Positions 52,158-61,648 are shown, counted from the stretch's first letter. The stretch is 64,000 nt of DNA from Blautia luti (GCF_013304735.1 NZ_JAAITI010000013.1:1-64000), one strand, 5' to 3'. Translations and numbers: made by a program. Notes: a model not told the origin generated them from the letters alone.

Positions 52158-53114
52158 ATGGAGTTTCATGTTGTGATCCCTGTGCTGATTTCATTTGCGA
52201 TCAGCCTTGTATTAGGACCGATTGTTATCCCTTTTTTAAGAAGACTTAAAATGGGACAGACAGAGAGAGAGCTGGGCGTGCAGTCCCACCTGAAAAAGAA
52301 CGGTACCCCCACCATGGGCGGAGTGATCTTTCTCATTGCGACAACTGTAACATCACTGTTTTATATCAGAGATTATCCGATGATCATCCCGGTACTTTTC
52401 CTGACCCTGGGATTTGGACTGATCGGATTTCTGGATGATTATCTGAAAGTAGTCCTGAAACGTTCAGACGGACTTCTGCCATGGCAGAAAATGGCACTGC
52501 AGATTGTTGTGACAGCTGTATTTGCTTTTTATCTTGTAAATTATTCCAATGTATCCCTGACCATGAAGATCCCGTTCTGGAGCGGACATTATCTGAATCT
52601 GGGATGGTTTGCGGTTCCGGTACTGTTTTTTGCAGTTATTGGTACAGTAAACGGAGTAAACTTTACCGACGGACTTGACGGACTGGCATCCAGTGTTACC
52701 CTGATCGTTGCAGTATTCTTTACCGTTGTTTCCCTTGGAATGAACAGCGGCGTGGAGCCGATCACCTGTGCAGTTGTGGGCAGCCTTATGGGCTTCCTTC
52801 TCTTTAACGTATATCCGGCCAAGGTATTTATGGGAGATACCGGTTCTCTGGCACTGGGCGGTTTTGTGGCTGGTGTGGCTTATGCCATGCAGATGCCGCT
52901 GTTTATCATCCTGGTGGGACTGATCTATCTTATTGAGGTACTGTCCGTTATGATCCAGGTATCCTATTTCAAGGCAACACACGGAAAAAGAATTTTCAAG
53001 ATGGCGCCTATCCACCATCATTTTGAGCTTTGCGGGTGGTCCGAGACACGGGTCGTTGCAGTGTTCTCTGTTGTAACTGCCATTATGTGCCTGATCGCTC
53101 TCCTGGCATTATAA
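52158..53114 (+). CDS. mraY: Phospho-N-acetylmuramoyl-pentapeptide transferase
   Basis: It makes lipid I by joining UDP-MurNAc-pentapeptide to undecaprenyl phosphate. The 318 residues have about ten helices. Hallmarks: GTPTMGGVIFL, the Asp pair in LGFLDDYLK, NFTDGLDGLAS and the C-terminal HHxF in PIHHHFELCG. ATG 52158 follows GAGG by 7 bases; GTG 52152 is the other start. Fifth step of the cluster, before murD. Confidence 0.96.
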   Translation: MEFHVVIPVLISFAISLVLGPIVIPFLRRLKMGQTERELGVQSHLKKNGTPTMGGVIFLIATTVTSLFYIRDYPMIIPVLFLTLGFGLIGFLDDYLKVVLKRSDGLLPWQKMALQIVVTAVFAFYLVNYSNVSLTMKIPFWSGHYLNLGWFAVPVLFFAVIGTVNGVNFTDGLDGLASSVTLIVAVFFTVVSLGMNSGVEPITCAVVGSLMGFLLFNVYPAKVFMGDTGSLALGGFVAGVAYAMQMPLFIILVGLIYLIEVLSVMIQVSYFKATHGKRIFKMAPIHHHFELCGWSETRVVAVFSVVTAIMCLIALLAL

Positions 53115-53128
53115 GGAGGAACAGAAAA

Positions 53129-54484
53129 ATGGATTTAAAAGGAAAAAAAGTTCTCGTTTTCGGAGCTGGAAAAAGTGGCATTGGTGCCGCTGACCTGCTT
53201 GGAAGTGTAGGAGCACAGCCGATAATCTATGACGGAAATGAAAACCTTGATAAAGAAGCGGTTTTACATAAAACAAACGGAACATACACCCCGGAGATCT
53301 GGGCCGGTGCTTTTCCGGAAGGAGAGATGGAAAGTCTTGATCTCGTAGTGTTAAGCCCGGGAGTACCAACAGATCTTCCACTGGTAAAGAGCTTCTACGA
53401 AAAAGGCCTTCCGGTATGGAGTGAGGTAGAACTTGCCTACCGTACAGGAAAAGGTGAGGTTCTTGCAATTACAGGAACCAACGGCAAGACAACAACAACA
53501 GCTCTCCTTGGAAAGATTATGGGAGATGCCCGTGAATCTGTATTTGTTGTAGGAAATATCGGAACTGCATATACATCAAAATCACTAGAGATGCGTGAGG
53601 ATTCTGTAACCGTTGCGGAGATCAGCAGCTTCCAGCTGGAGACTATCGAGCAGTTCCGCCCGAAGGTCAGTGCGATCCTCAACATTACAGAAGATCATCT
53701 GAACCGTCATCATACCATGGAAGAATACATCCGTGTAAAAGAGCTGATTACCAAGAATCAGGGACCAGAAGATGTATGTGTCCTGAATTATGAGGATGAA
53801 GTCCTCCGTAAATTCGGTGAGAACATCGTTCCGAAGGTGGTATATTTTTCAAGCCTTCGTAAACTGGATCAGGGTATCTATCTGGACGGAGATCAGATCA
53901 TTCTGAAAACAGAAAAAGAAGAGATCCCGATCGTAAAGACAGGAGAACTTAAGATCCTTGGCCGTCATAATCACGAGAATGTAATGGCTGCAGCAGCCAT
54001 GGCATATTATGCGGGAGTTTCTGTGGAGAGCATCCACAAGAGTGTTTGCGAGTTTGTGGCAGTTCCTCACAGAATCGAGTATGTAACAGAGAAGAACGGC
54101 GTTGCCTATTATAACGATTCCAAGGGAACAAACCCGGATGCAGCTATCAAGGGAATTCAGGCTATGAACCGTCCGACTCTTCTCATCGGCGGTGGCTATG
54201 ACAAGGAATCCAGCTACGATGAGTGGATAGAATCCTTCGACGGAAAAGTCCGTTATCTTGTTCTCATCGGCCAGACGAAAGAAAAGATCAAAGCAGCAGC
54301 AGAACGTCTTGGATTTACAGACATCATTCTCTGTGAGGATCTGAAAGAAGCTGTTCAGGTCTGCGCGGAAAAAGCCAATCCGGGAGATGCGGTTCTTCTT
54401 TCACCGGCATGTGCAAGCTGGGGACAGTTCGACAACTATGAACAGCGTGGCGACATGTTCAAGGAATATGTGAAAGCACTGTAA
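53129..54484 (+). CDS. murD: UDP-MurNAc-L-alanine:D-glutamate ligase
   Basis: It adds D-glutamate to UDP-MurNAc-L-Ala. The 451 residues hold the UDP-binding Rossmann start (LVFGAGKSGIGAADLL), ATP loop ITGTNGKTTTTALLGK, the central NHLN-like NITEDHLNRHH and the C-terminal YNDSKGTNPDA. ATG 53129 has AAGGAGG upstream; a longer frame to 53030 overlaps mraY and lacks family likeness. Confidence 0.97.
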   Translation: MDLKGKKVLVFGAGKSGIGAADLLGSVGAQPIIYDGNENLDKEAVLHKTNGTYTPEIWAGAFPEGEMESLDLVVLSPGVPTDLPLVKSFYEKGLPVWSEVELAYRTGKGEVLAITGTNGKTTTTALLGKIMGDARESVFVVGNIGTAYTSKSLEMREDSVTVAEISSFQLETIEQFRPKVSAILNITEDHLNRHHTMEEYIRVKELITKNQGPEDVCVLNYEDEVLRKFGENIVPKVVYFSSLRKLDQGIYLDGDQIILKTEKEEIPIVKTGELKILGRHNHENVMAAAAMAYYAGVSVESIHKSVCEFVAVPHRIEYVTEKNGVAYYNDSKGTNPDAAIKGIQAMNRPTLLIGGGYDKESSYDEWIESFDGKVRYLVLIGQTKEKIKAAAERLGFTDIILCEDLKEAVQVCAEKANPGDAVLLSPACASWGQFDNYEQRGDMFKEYVKAL

Positions 54485-54523
54485 TAATCCGAAAAATACA
54501 TACATAAGCTGAAATAAAGACCA

Positions 54524-54538
54524 CTGTGGAGGCCACAG
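54524..54538 (+). promoter_or_regulatory. Small hairpin at the ftsW ribosome site
   Basis: CTGTGG (54524-54529) and CCACAG (54533-54538) flank AGG, so the GGAGG ribosome site lies in the stem and loop, 1 base before the ATG. It may slow ftsW translation. Short stem, so weak. Confidence 0.35.
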
Positions 54539-54539
54539 C

Positions 54540-55640
54540 ATGAAGGCAGAACAGAAACAGACCGGAAAGACTGATACCGTTCTCTGGGTTCTGGTTCTGA
54601 TCCTTGTTGTGTTTGGCCTGGGGGCGCTTTTTTCGGCAAGCGAATATAATGGCAGAGTGCGTTTTCACGACTCTGCCTATTATTTTAAGAAGCAGCTCTT
54701 TGCCACGGCACTGGGGCTGCTTGTTATGTATCTGGCATCAAAGGTGGATTATCGCATTCCTGTGAAGCTGGCACCTGGAGCATATATCCTTTCACTTTTT
54801 CTCTCAACGGCAGTGCTGCTTTTCGGACAGGAAATTAACGGATCGAAGCGGTGGCTGAATCTCGGGCCGCTATCATTTCAGCCCTCGGAATTTTCCAAGG
54901 TTGCGGTAATCCTTTTTCTTGTGTGGCAGATCAGCCGGACAAAAAGCAAGACAACCGGATTCTGGTTTATGTGCAGGACCATGATGACGTTGCTTCCGGT
55001 AGTTGGTCTGGTAGGTTCCAACAACTTAAGTACAGCGGTGATCATTCTCGGGATTGGTGTGCTGCTGATCTTTGTGGCCAATCCCAGATACCTGCAGTTT
55101 CTGGCTCTGGGGAGTGCGGGAATCGGATTTATTGCAGTTTTTCTTGCTGCGGAGAGTTACCGTCTGGAGCGTCTGGCAATCTGGCGGGATCCGGAAAAAT
55201 ATGAAAAAGGCTTTCAGACCATACAGGGTCTGTATGCCATAGGAAGCGGAGGGATTTTTGGCAAAGGTTTCGGAAACAGCCTTCAGAAGCTGGGATTTGT
55301 GCCGGAAGCCCAGAATGATATGATTTTTTCCATTGTGTGTGAGGAGACCGGGATCCTGGGAGCGTTTCTGGTATTGTTTCTGTTTGGGCTTCTGATCTGG
55401 AGGCTTTGTGTTCTGGCACTGAACTGCCGGGATCTTCAGGGGACACTTCTTTGTGCCGGGATCATGGCACATATGGCGATCCAGGTAGTTTTGAATGTTG
55501 CGGTTGTGACGAACACGATCCCCAATACCGGGATTACGCTGCCTTTTGTAAGTTATGGCGGAACTTCCGTTGTTTTTCTTCTGGGGGAAATGGGGCTGGC
55601 GTTAAGTGTCAGCAGTCACAGACAGGGAAGAATCACATAG
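54540..55640 (+). CDS. ftsW: FtsW/SpoVE-type peptidoglycan glycosyltransferase
   Basis: A 366-residue SEDS-family protein with about ten helices that polymerises septal glycan together with a class B PBP. Visible: SASEYNG, LNLGPLSFQPSEFSK with the conserved PSE, the loop with GFQTIQGLYAIGSGG, and ETGILGAFLVL and GITLPFVSYGGTS near the end. The position after murD fits FtsW rather than RodA. murG, which often follows, is missing here. Confidence 0.94.
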   Translation: MKAEQKQTGKTDTVLWVLVLILVVFGLGALFSASEYNGRVRFHDSAYYFKKQLFATALGLLVMYLASKVDYRIPVKLAPGAYILSLFLSTAVLLFGQEINGSKRWLNLGPLSFQPSEFSKVAVILFLVWQISRTKSKTTGFWFMCRTMMTLLPVVGLVGSNNLSTAVIILGIGVLLIFVANPRYLQFLALGSAGIGFIAVFLAAESYRLERLAIWRDPEKYEKGFQTIQGLYAIGSGGIFGKGFGNSLQKLGFVPEAQNDMIFSIVCEETGILGAFLVLFLFGLLIWRLCVLALNCRDLQGTLLCAGIMAHMAIQVVLNVAVVTNTIPNTGITLPFVSYGGTSVVFLLGEMGLALSVSSHRQGRIT

Positions 55641-55676
55641 AATAAAAAGTAAGAGGCCCTTTTAGGAGTGGAAGAC

Positions 55677-56948
55677 TTGAATGAGATCGATGAGATCGTC
55701 GTAACCGGAGGCAGGCCGCTGCATGGGACTGTGCGAATCCAGGGGTCAAAAAATACAGCACTTCCGGTTATGGCAGCGGCCCTTTTAAGCTCCGGGACCA
55801 GTGTGTTGCGGGAATGTCCGAAGATCACAGATGTATTTCTGATGGAAAAAATCCTCCGGGAGCTGGGGGCGAGAACCTGGTGGGAGGGTCATGACCTTTA
55901 TCTGGACTGCAGCCATGCGGACGGTACCGTGATACCGGAACATTTTTCCGGAAAAATGCGTTCTTCCGTGATTCTGATGGGGGCAATGCTTGGACGGAAC
56001 GGGAAAGCACAGACCGGTTATCCGGGCGGATGTGTCATTGGCAAACGCCCGGTGGATCTTCATATACAGGTTTTACAGAAACTTGGTGCCAGAATCGTGG
56101 AAAACGGAAGTGAAATTCAGGCAGCCTGTGGAAAACTGAAAGGAGCGGAAATAATTTTTCCCAAAAGCAGTGTGGGAGCTACGGAACAGGGAATTCTGGC
56201 AGCTGTCTTGGCAGAAGGAAAAACCGTTCTTTCGGGATGTGCCCGCGAACCGGAAATTAACTGGCTGTGCCAGTATCTGACCGGGATGGGCGCAAGGATT
56301 GAAATCCTGAAAAATGGAAGGATCTGTATCGAAGGTGTAAAGAAACTGCATCCCGGCAGCGGGACGATTCCCCCGGACCGTATTGTTGCCGGAACCTATC
56401 TTATGGCAGCGGCAGCGACCAGAGGAGAGATTATTCTGGAAAATCCGCCGCTTGATGAAATGGATGCAATCCTGGAAGTATATCGGAAAATGGGTGGACA
56501 ATGCCACCAGGTAGGTGGTAAACTAATAGTCAACGGAAAAAATGCAGGTTTTCCCCTTGAACTTCTGGAGACAGATGTTTACCCAGGATTTCCTACAGAT
56601 CTGCAGTCCCCGGCGATGGCTGTGCTGGCCACGATCCCGGGAGTGAGCAGGATCCGCGAGAAGATTTTTGAGGACAGATATAAACTGGCGTCATGGCTCT
56701 GTTATATGGGAGCGAAGATTGAGATCCGGGATGGAATTGCTGTGATACACGGTGGTTATCCGCTTAAGGGATGCACTGTGGAAGCAGAGGAACTCCGCGG
56801 AGGTGCAGCACTTGTAATCACGGCACTTGCGGCAGAAGGTGTTACCAGGATCAGAGGCTGCTCCTTTATTGAAAGAGGTTATGAACATATCTGTGAAGAT
56901 TTGACTGCGCTTGGCGGTCTGCTGATAAAGGACAGAGGAACTTTATGA
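55677..56948 (+). CDS. murA: UDP-N-acetylglucosamine 1-carboxyvinyltransferase
   Basis: It starts peptidoglycan synthesis by adding enolpyruvate to UDP-GlcNAc. About 423 residues. GSKNTALPVMAAALL holds the substrate Lys, YPGGCVIGKRPVDLHI the catalytic Cys (so fosfomycin-sensitive in principle, not Asp-type) and KSSVGATEQGILAAVLAEG the conserved Ser-Val-Gly-Ala-Thr. TTG 55677 has AGGAG 8 bases upstream; GTG 55668 is too near its site. Often murA is elsewhere; here it lies between ftsW and ftsQ, as in many Clostridia. Ends 4 bases past the ftsQ start. Confidence 0.96.
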   Translation: MNEIDEIVVTGGRPLHGTVRIQGSKNTALPVMAAALLSSGTSVLRECPKITDVFLMEKILRELGARTWWEGHDLYLDCSHADGTVIPEHFSGKMRSSVILMGAMLGRNGKAQTGYPGGCVIGKRPVDLHIQVLQKLGARIVENGSEIQAACGKLKGAEIIFPKSSVGATEQGILAAVLAEGKTVLSGCAREPEINWLCQYLTGMGARIEILKNGRICIEGVKKLHPGSGTIPPDRIVAGTYLMAAAATRGEIILENPPLDEMDAILEVYRKMGGQCHQVGGKLIVNGKNAGFPLELLETDVYPGFPTDLQSPAMAVLATIPGVSRIREKIFEDRYKLASWLCYMGAKIEIRDGIAVIHGGYPLKGCTVEAEELRGGAALVITALAAEGVTRIRGCSFIERGYEHICEDLTALGGLLIKDRGTL

Positions 56949-58240
56949 AAAAATCCAAAAAAAATTCGCTGGCAGCAGCCGGAATGATTCTGGTTCTGCT
57001 GCTGGCAGGCGTTATTTTCTTTTTTACTTATTATCAGGTTGATGAAGTACAGGTGATGGGAAGTAGCCATTATTCTGAGAAACAGATCAAGAAGATGGTC
57101 CTTCGGGGGCCGCTGGCATCCAATTCTGTTCTGGCACCCCTTCTTTACACCAAACAGAATACAAAAGATGTTCCTTTTGTGGATGGTTATACAGTGACCA
57201 GACTTAACCGTCACACCATTTGTGTCAGTGTGAAGGAGAAGGATATTGTCGGCTGTATTCCTTATCTGGACAGTTACATTTACTTTGACAGAAATGGAGT
57301 TTTTGTGGAAGGTTCCACAGAACGCAATGAGAAGATTCCTTTTTTTGACGGAATTAAAGTAAAAAAAGTAATTCTCAATGAGAAGCTTCCTATTAAGGAT
57401 GAGACTGTGATGAATACAGCCGTGGCTTTGTCTACTATCTTTTCAAAAAATGACAAGGTTCCGGATCATATTGAATTCGGAGATGACGGGCAGATCAGCC
57501 TGGTTTACGGAGATATTACGGTCAAGCTTGGAAAGGACGAGTATCTGGAAGACAAAATGACCAGGGTACTTGCCATTCTTTCGCTGATTTCCGGAAAAAA
57601 AGGAATTCTCCACGCTGAAAATGTAAATGATAATTCCAAGACCATAACACTGGAGCAGGAACAGGATGAGAATCAGAATTCCGAAGAAACCTGGACAGGC
57701 GGTTATGATGAGGAAGGAAATTACACAGGCGAGGGCGAATACGACGAAAATGGCAATTATGTAGGGCCGAAACCGCAGACAGACCTGGAGTATGCGCAGG
57801 CGAACTGGGTAGGCGGATATGATGAAGAAGGTGACTATACAGGAAGCGGTGAGTATGACGCCAACATGAATTATGTGGGAGAGGCACCGACAGAAGAAAG
57901 TATGGCGGCCAACGGAAACTGGAAAGGCGGATACCGGGAAGACGGCGGTTATGACGGAGTCAGTGAGTATGACCGTGACGGTAATTATGTAGGTACGCTG
58001 GAGGATTATCTTGCTTCGGAAGAAAGCACCGGAGACGGAACAGATTCTGTCAGCATAGACACTCAGAATACGGATTCGGAAGGCACCGGAAATGGAGAGG
58101 ATACTTCTGATAACAGCGCAGACGGCACCGACGAAGAAGCCGATGCAGGGGCAGATTACAGCGGTGATTACAGTAATGAGTCGGATAATTATGACGAAAA
58201 TCAGTACAGTGATTACAGCGATGAGGCCGATTACGAGTAG
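56945..58240 (+). CDS. ftsQ: FtsQ/DivIB division protein with repeated acidic tail
   Basis: A 431-residue division protein. One helix (about 10-28) follows a short basic start; the POTRA domain (about 31-105) has VDEVQVMGSSHYSEKQIKK, and the beta domain (about 105-235) has VKEKDIVGCIPYLDSYIYFD. From residue 250 on there are three copies of a 38-residue repeat with core WxGGYDEEGxYTGxGEYDxN and then a long tail of Asp, Ser, Tyr, Gly. That tail is absent from typical FtsQ/DivIB (about 260 residues). The function of the tail, outside the cell, is unknown. Overlaps murA by 4 bases. Confidence 0.9.
   Translation: MKKSKKNSLAAAGMILVLLLAGVIFFFTYYQVDEVQVMGSSHYSEKQIKKMVLRGPLASNSVLAPLLYTKQNTKDVPFVDGYTVTRLNRHTICVSVKEKDIVGCIPYLDSYIYFDRNGVFVEGSTERNEKIPFFDGIKVKKVILNEKLPIKDETVMNTAVALSTIFSKNDKVPDHIEFGDDGQISLVYGDITVKLGKDEYLEDKMTRVLAILSLISGKKGILHAENVNDNSKTITLEQEQDENQNSEETWTGGYDEEGNYTGEGEYDENGNYVGPKPQTDLEYAQANWVGGYDEEGDYTGSGEYDANMNYVGEAPTEESMAANGNWKGGYREDGGYDGVSEYDRDGNYVGTLEDYLASEESTGDGTDSVSIDTQNTDSEGTGNGEDTSDNSADGTDEEADAGADYSGDYSNESDNYDENQYSDYSDEADYE
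57692..57995 (+). repeat. Three 114-base repeats in ftsQ
   Basis: Units start at 57692, 57806 and 57920 with TGG codons, exactly 114 bases (38 residues) apart. Core residues W, GGY, GEYD/SEYD and NYVG are kept in all copies, linkers differ. The third is about 25 residues long before it drifts into low complexity. Confidence 0.9.
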
Positions 58241-58371
58241 AGATAAAAAAACCTTTCTTAATATAATACCAGTATTTGGTCATTTTGCCAGAGATTGTTT
58301 TGCAAATGTTTCGGTTAATAGAAACAGTGCCGAAATTTAGTGAAAAAAGTATAAAAAAACAAAATTAGTGG

Positions 58372-58400
58372 TTGATTAATTAACGAAAAAAATATATGAT
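58372..58400 (+). promoter_or_regulatory. Predicted ftsZ promoter
   Basis: TTGATT (58372-58377), a 17-base spacer and TATGAT (58395-58400) are found in the 238-base AT-rich gap between ftsQ and ftsZ. ftsZ can thus be made apart from the MraZ-controlled operon. Confidence 0.6.
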
Positions 58401-58478
58401 ATAACTATGTGTATATGTAGCTTGGAATAGATTATTACACTGAATCGGATATCAGGTAGAAATAAAGGAGGAAGTACA

Positions 58479-59642
58479 TTGTTAGAGATAATGACGAATG
58501 AGGCTGAGTCTTCTGCGAAAATTATTGTAATTGGAGTAGGCGGCGCAGGTAATAATGCAGTAAACAGAATGGTGGAAGAGGCCATTGGTGGAGTTGAGTT
58601 TGTAGGTGTCAATACCGATAAACAGGCTCTGACACTGTGTAAAGCTCCGACTGTACTTCAGATTGGTGAAAAAATTACGAAAGGTCTTGGCGCCGGTGCA
58701 CAGCCGGAAGTTGGACAGAAGGCAGCTGAGGAGAGCATTGAGGAAGTTAAGAAGATCATCGAGGGAGCGGACATGGTGTTCGTTACCTGTGGTATGGGTG
58801 GCGGAACCGGAACCGGAGCTGCTCCTGTAATCGCTGGTGCGGCAAAAGAGATGGGTATCCTGACTGTCGGTGTTGTTACCAAGCCTTTCCGTTTTGAAGC
58901 GAAGACCCGTATGAACAATGCACTTGCGGGAATCGAGAATCTGAAGAAAGCAGTTGACACTTTAATTGTCATCCCGAATGACAAGTTACTTGAGATTGTT
59001 GACAGAAGAACAACTATGCCGGAAGCACTGCGTAAGGCTGATGAGGTTCTTCAGCAGGCAGTACAGGGTATCACAGACCTGATCAACCTGCCGGCACTGA
59101 TCAACCTTGACTTTGCAGACGTACAGACTGTCATGACAGATAAGGGAATCGCTCACATCGGTATCGGTGAGGCAAGAGGCGATGACAAGGCTATGGAGGC
59201 TGTACAGCAGGCTGTATCTTCTCCGCTTCTTGAGACAACCATCAAGGGCGCTACTCATGTAATCATCAACATTTCCGGAGATATTTCTCTTATGGATGCC
59301 AACGATGCGGCAAGCTATGTACAGGAGCTTACCGGTGAGGATGCAAACATCATCTTTGGTGCCATGTATGATGATTCTGTTGCAGATTATGCAAGAATTA
59401 CAGTTATTGCCACAGGTCTTACAGACAATAACCTTCAGAATACACCATTTGGAAACAGAGCTTCCAATTCTGTATTTGGAAACACCAAAAAGACAAGTCA
59501 GCCACAGACAAGCAGCATGAACCTTAACATGCCAAGCTTCAGCCTGCCGACTATGAATTCCACACAGTTTGGAACAAAGACTCCGACAAGCACTGTTCAG
59601 AAAAAGGACATCCAGATTCCGGATTTTCTTAAGAACAGATAA
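58479..59642 (+). CDS. ftsZ: Cell division protein FtsZ
   Basis: The tubulin-like GTPase that builds the division ring. The 387 residues have [13 protein letters not shown], the tubulin signature [11 protein letters not shown], the T7 loop [11 protein letters not shown] and the C-terminal peptide [10 protein letters not shown] for partner binding. TTG 58479 has AGGAGG 7 bases upstream. Its usual partner gene ftsA is not found next to it, so another anchor (SepF, or an ftsA elsewhere) is expected. Confidence 0.98.
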   Translation: MLEIMTNEAESSAKIIVIGVGGAGNNAVNRMVEEAIGGVEFVGVNTDKQALTLCKAPTVLQIGEKITKGLGAGAQPEVGQKAAEESIEEVKKIIEGADMVFVTCGMGGGTGTGAAPVIAGAAKEMGILTVGVVTKPFRFEAKTRMNNALAGIENLKKAVDTLIVIPNDKLLEIVDRRTTMPEALRKADEVLQQAVQGITDLINLPALINLDFADVQTVMTDKGIAHIGIGEARGDDKAMEAVQQAVSSPLLETTIKGATHVIINISGDISLMDANDAASYVQELTGEDANIIFGAMYDDSVADYARITVIATGLTDNNLQNTPFGNRASNSVFGNTKKTSQPQTSSMNLNMPSFSLPTMNSTQFGTKTPTSTVQKKDIQIPDFLKNR

Positions 59643-59656
59643 TAAATGAACATAAT

Positions 59657-59700
59657 AAAATCCGGCAGAGGATCCATCTGGAACCCTGCCGGATTTTTTT
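59657..59700. terminator. Terminator between ftsZ and the DUF1540 gene
   Basis: AATCCGGCAG and CTGCCGGATT form the stem, with seven T on the plus strand and A-rich DNA before it, so it may act for both convergent genes. Confidence 0.85.
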
Positions 59701-59718
59701 GACTTTCAGATCAGAATA

Positions 59719-60042
59719 TCAGCATTTACAGCTGAAGGTATCGCATTTTGTATCACAGCAGCGATGTGCATTATCACCGGATACATTGATGGAAGCTGCG
59801 GTACATTTGCAGTGCTCATTGTAGGTACAGTTGTGTGCTTTGCAGTCAATGTTAATGGTTTCACATCCGCAGCCGGAATCTGCAGCATTTGTTGCGGAAC
59901 CTTCTTTCTGATCGCGGAAGCTTTCACAGGCGGTATCATCTGCATAACGTGCATCTGCGCCCTCTACATTAATGGCTCCTTTGGAACAGAGAGAATCTTT
60001 GTTATAGTAGCAGTTGTGCGCGGAACATTTAAGGATTGTCAT
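59719..60042 (-). CDS. DUF1540 protein with two Cys-rich repeats
   Basis: A 107-residue protein made of two similar DUF1540 units, each with the pattern C-x3-NC-x-YN-x4-C and a later C: CSAHNCYYNKDSLCSKGAINV and DCKAHNCTYNEHCKCTAASI give the parallel (each quoted in part). It has 16 or so cysteines in total. Many Clostridia carry such small proteins; metal binding is likely but function is unknown. AGGAGG lies before the ATG. It stands alone between ftsZ and infC. Confidence 0.9.
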   Translation of the reverse strand: MTILKCSAHNCYYNKDSLCSKGAINVEGADARYADDTACESFRDQKEGSATNAADSGCGCETINIDCKAHNCTYNEHCKCTAASINVSGDNAHRCCDTKCDTFSCKC

Positions 60043-60218
60043 AAAAGTGTCCTCCTGATAATTATGATTTTACCGGAAACCGTCAGCTGTCGGACTTTGA
60101 ACCTCTGATCAATGGTCCATGTTACAGTCTGTCTTGCCGGATTCCGATGTTGGATAGTATGCCCGGAAAAAGAAAAACTCATACGCACAAATAAATACAT
60201 AATAATATAAAAAAACAG

Positions 60219-60247
60219 TTGACAAACAGAAAATACCATGGTATTCT
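60219..60247 (+). promoter_or_regulatory. infC operon promoter
   Basis: TTGACA (60219-60224), a 17-base spacer and TATTCT (60242-60247), near consensus, about 225 bases before infC. Confidence 0.8.
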
Positions 60248-60252
60248 CTTAA

Positions 60253-60402
60253 AGTACGTAGCGAAAAGAAAGCAGAGTTCACTCTCACCTCAGCGCTGAA
60301 GATAAGCGACTCAGGTCAATATTGCACAGTACTGCGAACGGATCAACCATCAGTGCGCAGGTGTAATTATTTGAAGTGTGGACATCTGTCTGCGCTTTTT
60401 TT
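60253..60402 (+). ncRNA. infC leader RNA with attenuator (L20-leader-like)
   Basis: The leader between promoter and infC holds several possible stems and ends in a terminator: GCGCAG (60355-60360) with CTGCGC (60390-60395) and then seven or so T to 60402. In Firmicutes the infC-rpmI-rplT operon is controlled by L20 binding such a leader; this region has the right place and form. I cannot match it to the exact Rfam model by eye. Confidence 0.6.
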
Positions 60403-60470
60403 GTGCAGCTTAAGCTACATTAATGAGAAAGAAAAAAATAATTCTATCATGTTCATGGAGGTGTACAACA

Positions 60471-60977
60471 ATTAGCGGTTTAATGATTAACGAACAGATC
60501 AGAGACAGAGAGGTACGCTTGATTGGTCCGGACGGAGCTCAGCTTGGAATCGTGTCCGCCAGAGAAGCGATGGCGAAAGCACAGGAGGCAGGACTTGACC
60601 TTGTAAAGATTGCCCCACAGGCGAAACCGCCGGTATGCAAGATCATCGATTACGGTAAATACCGTTACGAGCTTGCAAGAAAAGAAAAAGAGGCCAGAAA
60701 AAAGCAGAAAACCATCGATGTCAAAGAAGTGCGTCTTTCCCCGAACATTGATACGAATGATTTGAAGACGAAGGTAAATGCAGCAAGAAAGTTCCTTAGC
60801 AAGGGCGACAGAGTTAAGGTTACACTTCGTTTCCGCGGAAGAGAGATGGCACATATGTCCAGCAGTAGGCATGTGCTTGATGACTTCGCAGATCTTCTGT
60901 CCGATATAGCGACTGTAGAGAAGGCTCCGAAGGTAGAAGGCAGAAGCATGACTATGTTTCTGACTGAGAAACGGTAG
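60471..60977 (+). CDS. infC: Translation initiation factor IF-3
   Basis: A 168-residue factor that keeps 30S free and checks start codons. The N-domain (ISGLMINEQIRDREVRLIG) and C-domain (DVKEVRLSPNIDTNDLKTKV, GREMAHM) are complete. The start is probably ATT at 60471, with GGAGGTG 7 bases upstream; the nearest ATG (60483) is 19 bases from that site, and the one at 60423 would add 16 unrelated residues. IF-3 discriminates against AUU, so this start gives self-control, as known from E. coli. rpmI and rplT follow. Confidence 0.95.
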   Translation: MSGLMINEQIRDREVRLIGPDGAQLGIVSAREAMAKAQEAGLDLVKIAPQAKPPVCKIIDYGKYRYELARKEKEARKKQKTIDVKEVRLSPNIDTNDLKTKVNAARKFLSKGDRVKVTLRFRGREMAHMSSSRHVLDDFADLLSDIATVEKAPKVEGRSMTMFLTEKR

Positions 60978-61060
60978 ATATCTCAGTCTTCACGGCAACA
61001 GCCGGGCAGAACGGGATGCTATATAAAATTTAGAAGTACCAAATCAAGGAGGAATTCATA

Positions 61061-61258
61061 ATGCCAAAAATTAAAACTTGCAGAGCAGCAGCAAAGCGCT
61101 TTAAAAAAACAGGTACAGGAAAATTAGTAAGAAATAAAGCCTACAAGAGCCATATCCTTACAAAGAAATCTCAGAAGAGAAAGAGAAATCTGAGAAAATC
61201 TACTGTTGTTGATTCTACTAATGTAAAGAGCATGAAGAAAGCATTACCATATTTATAA
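61061..61258 (+). CDS. rpmI: 50S ribosomal protein L35
   Basis: A 65-residue, very basic protein of the large subunit with the usual [20 protein letters not shown] start and [25 protein letters not shown] lies before the ATG. Middle gene of infC-rpmI-rplT. Confidence 0.98.
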   Translation: MPKIKTCRAAAKRFKKTGTGKLVRNKAYKSHILTKKSQKRKRNLRKSTVVDSTNVKSMKKALPYL

Positions 61259-61291
61259 GATAGAGAAGACGAACAGGAGGAGAATTAAGAA

Positions 61292-61648
61292 ATGGCAAGA
61301 ATTAAAGGCGGATTAAACGCAAAGAAAAGACATAACCGTACATTAAAACTGGCAAAAGGCTACAGAGGAGCCCGTTCCAAACAGTATAGAGTAGCAAAAC
61401 AGTCTGTAATGAGAGCACTTACAAGCTCCTATGCAGGAAGAAAACAGAAGAAACGTCAGTTCAGACAGCTCTGGATCGCACGTATCAATGCAGCTGCAAG
61501 AATGAACGGACTTTCCTACAGCAAAATGATGCACGGCCTTAAAGTTGCAAACATCGACATCAACAGAAAGATGCTTGCAGAGATGGCAGTTAACGATGCA
61601 GCAGGCTTCACAGCACTTGCTGAGATCGCTAAGAAAGCAATCGCATAA
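61292..61648 (+). CDS. rplT: 50S ribosomal protein L20
   Basis: A 118-residue 23S-rRNA-binding protein needed in early 50S assembly. It opens [20 protein letters not shown] and holds [11 protein letters not shown] and [19 protein letters not shown]20 is also the known repressor that acts on the infC leader. Last gene of the operon. Confidence 0.98.
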   Translation: MARIKGGLNAKKRHNRTLKLAKGYRGARSKQYRVAKQSVMRALTSSYAGRKQKKRQFRQLWIARINAAARMNGLSYSKMMHGLKVANIDINRKMLAEMAVNDAAGFTALAEIAKKAIA

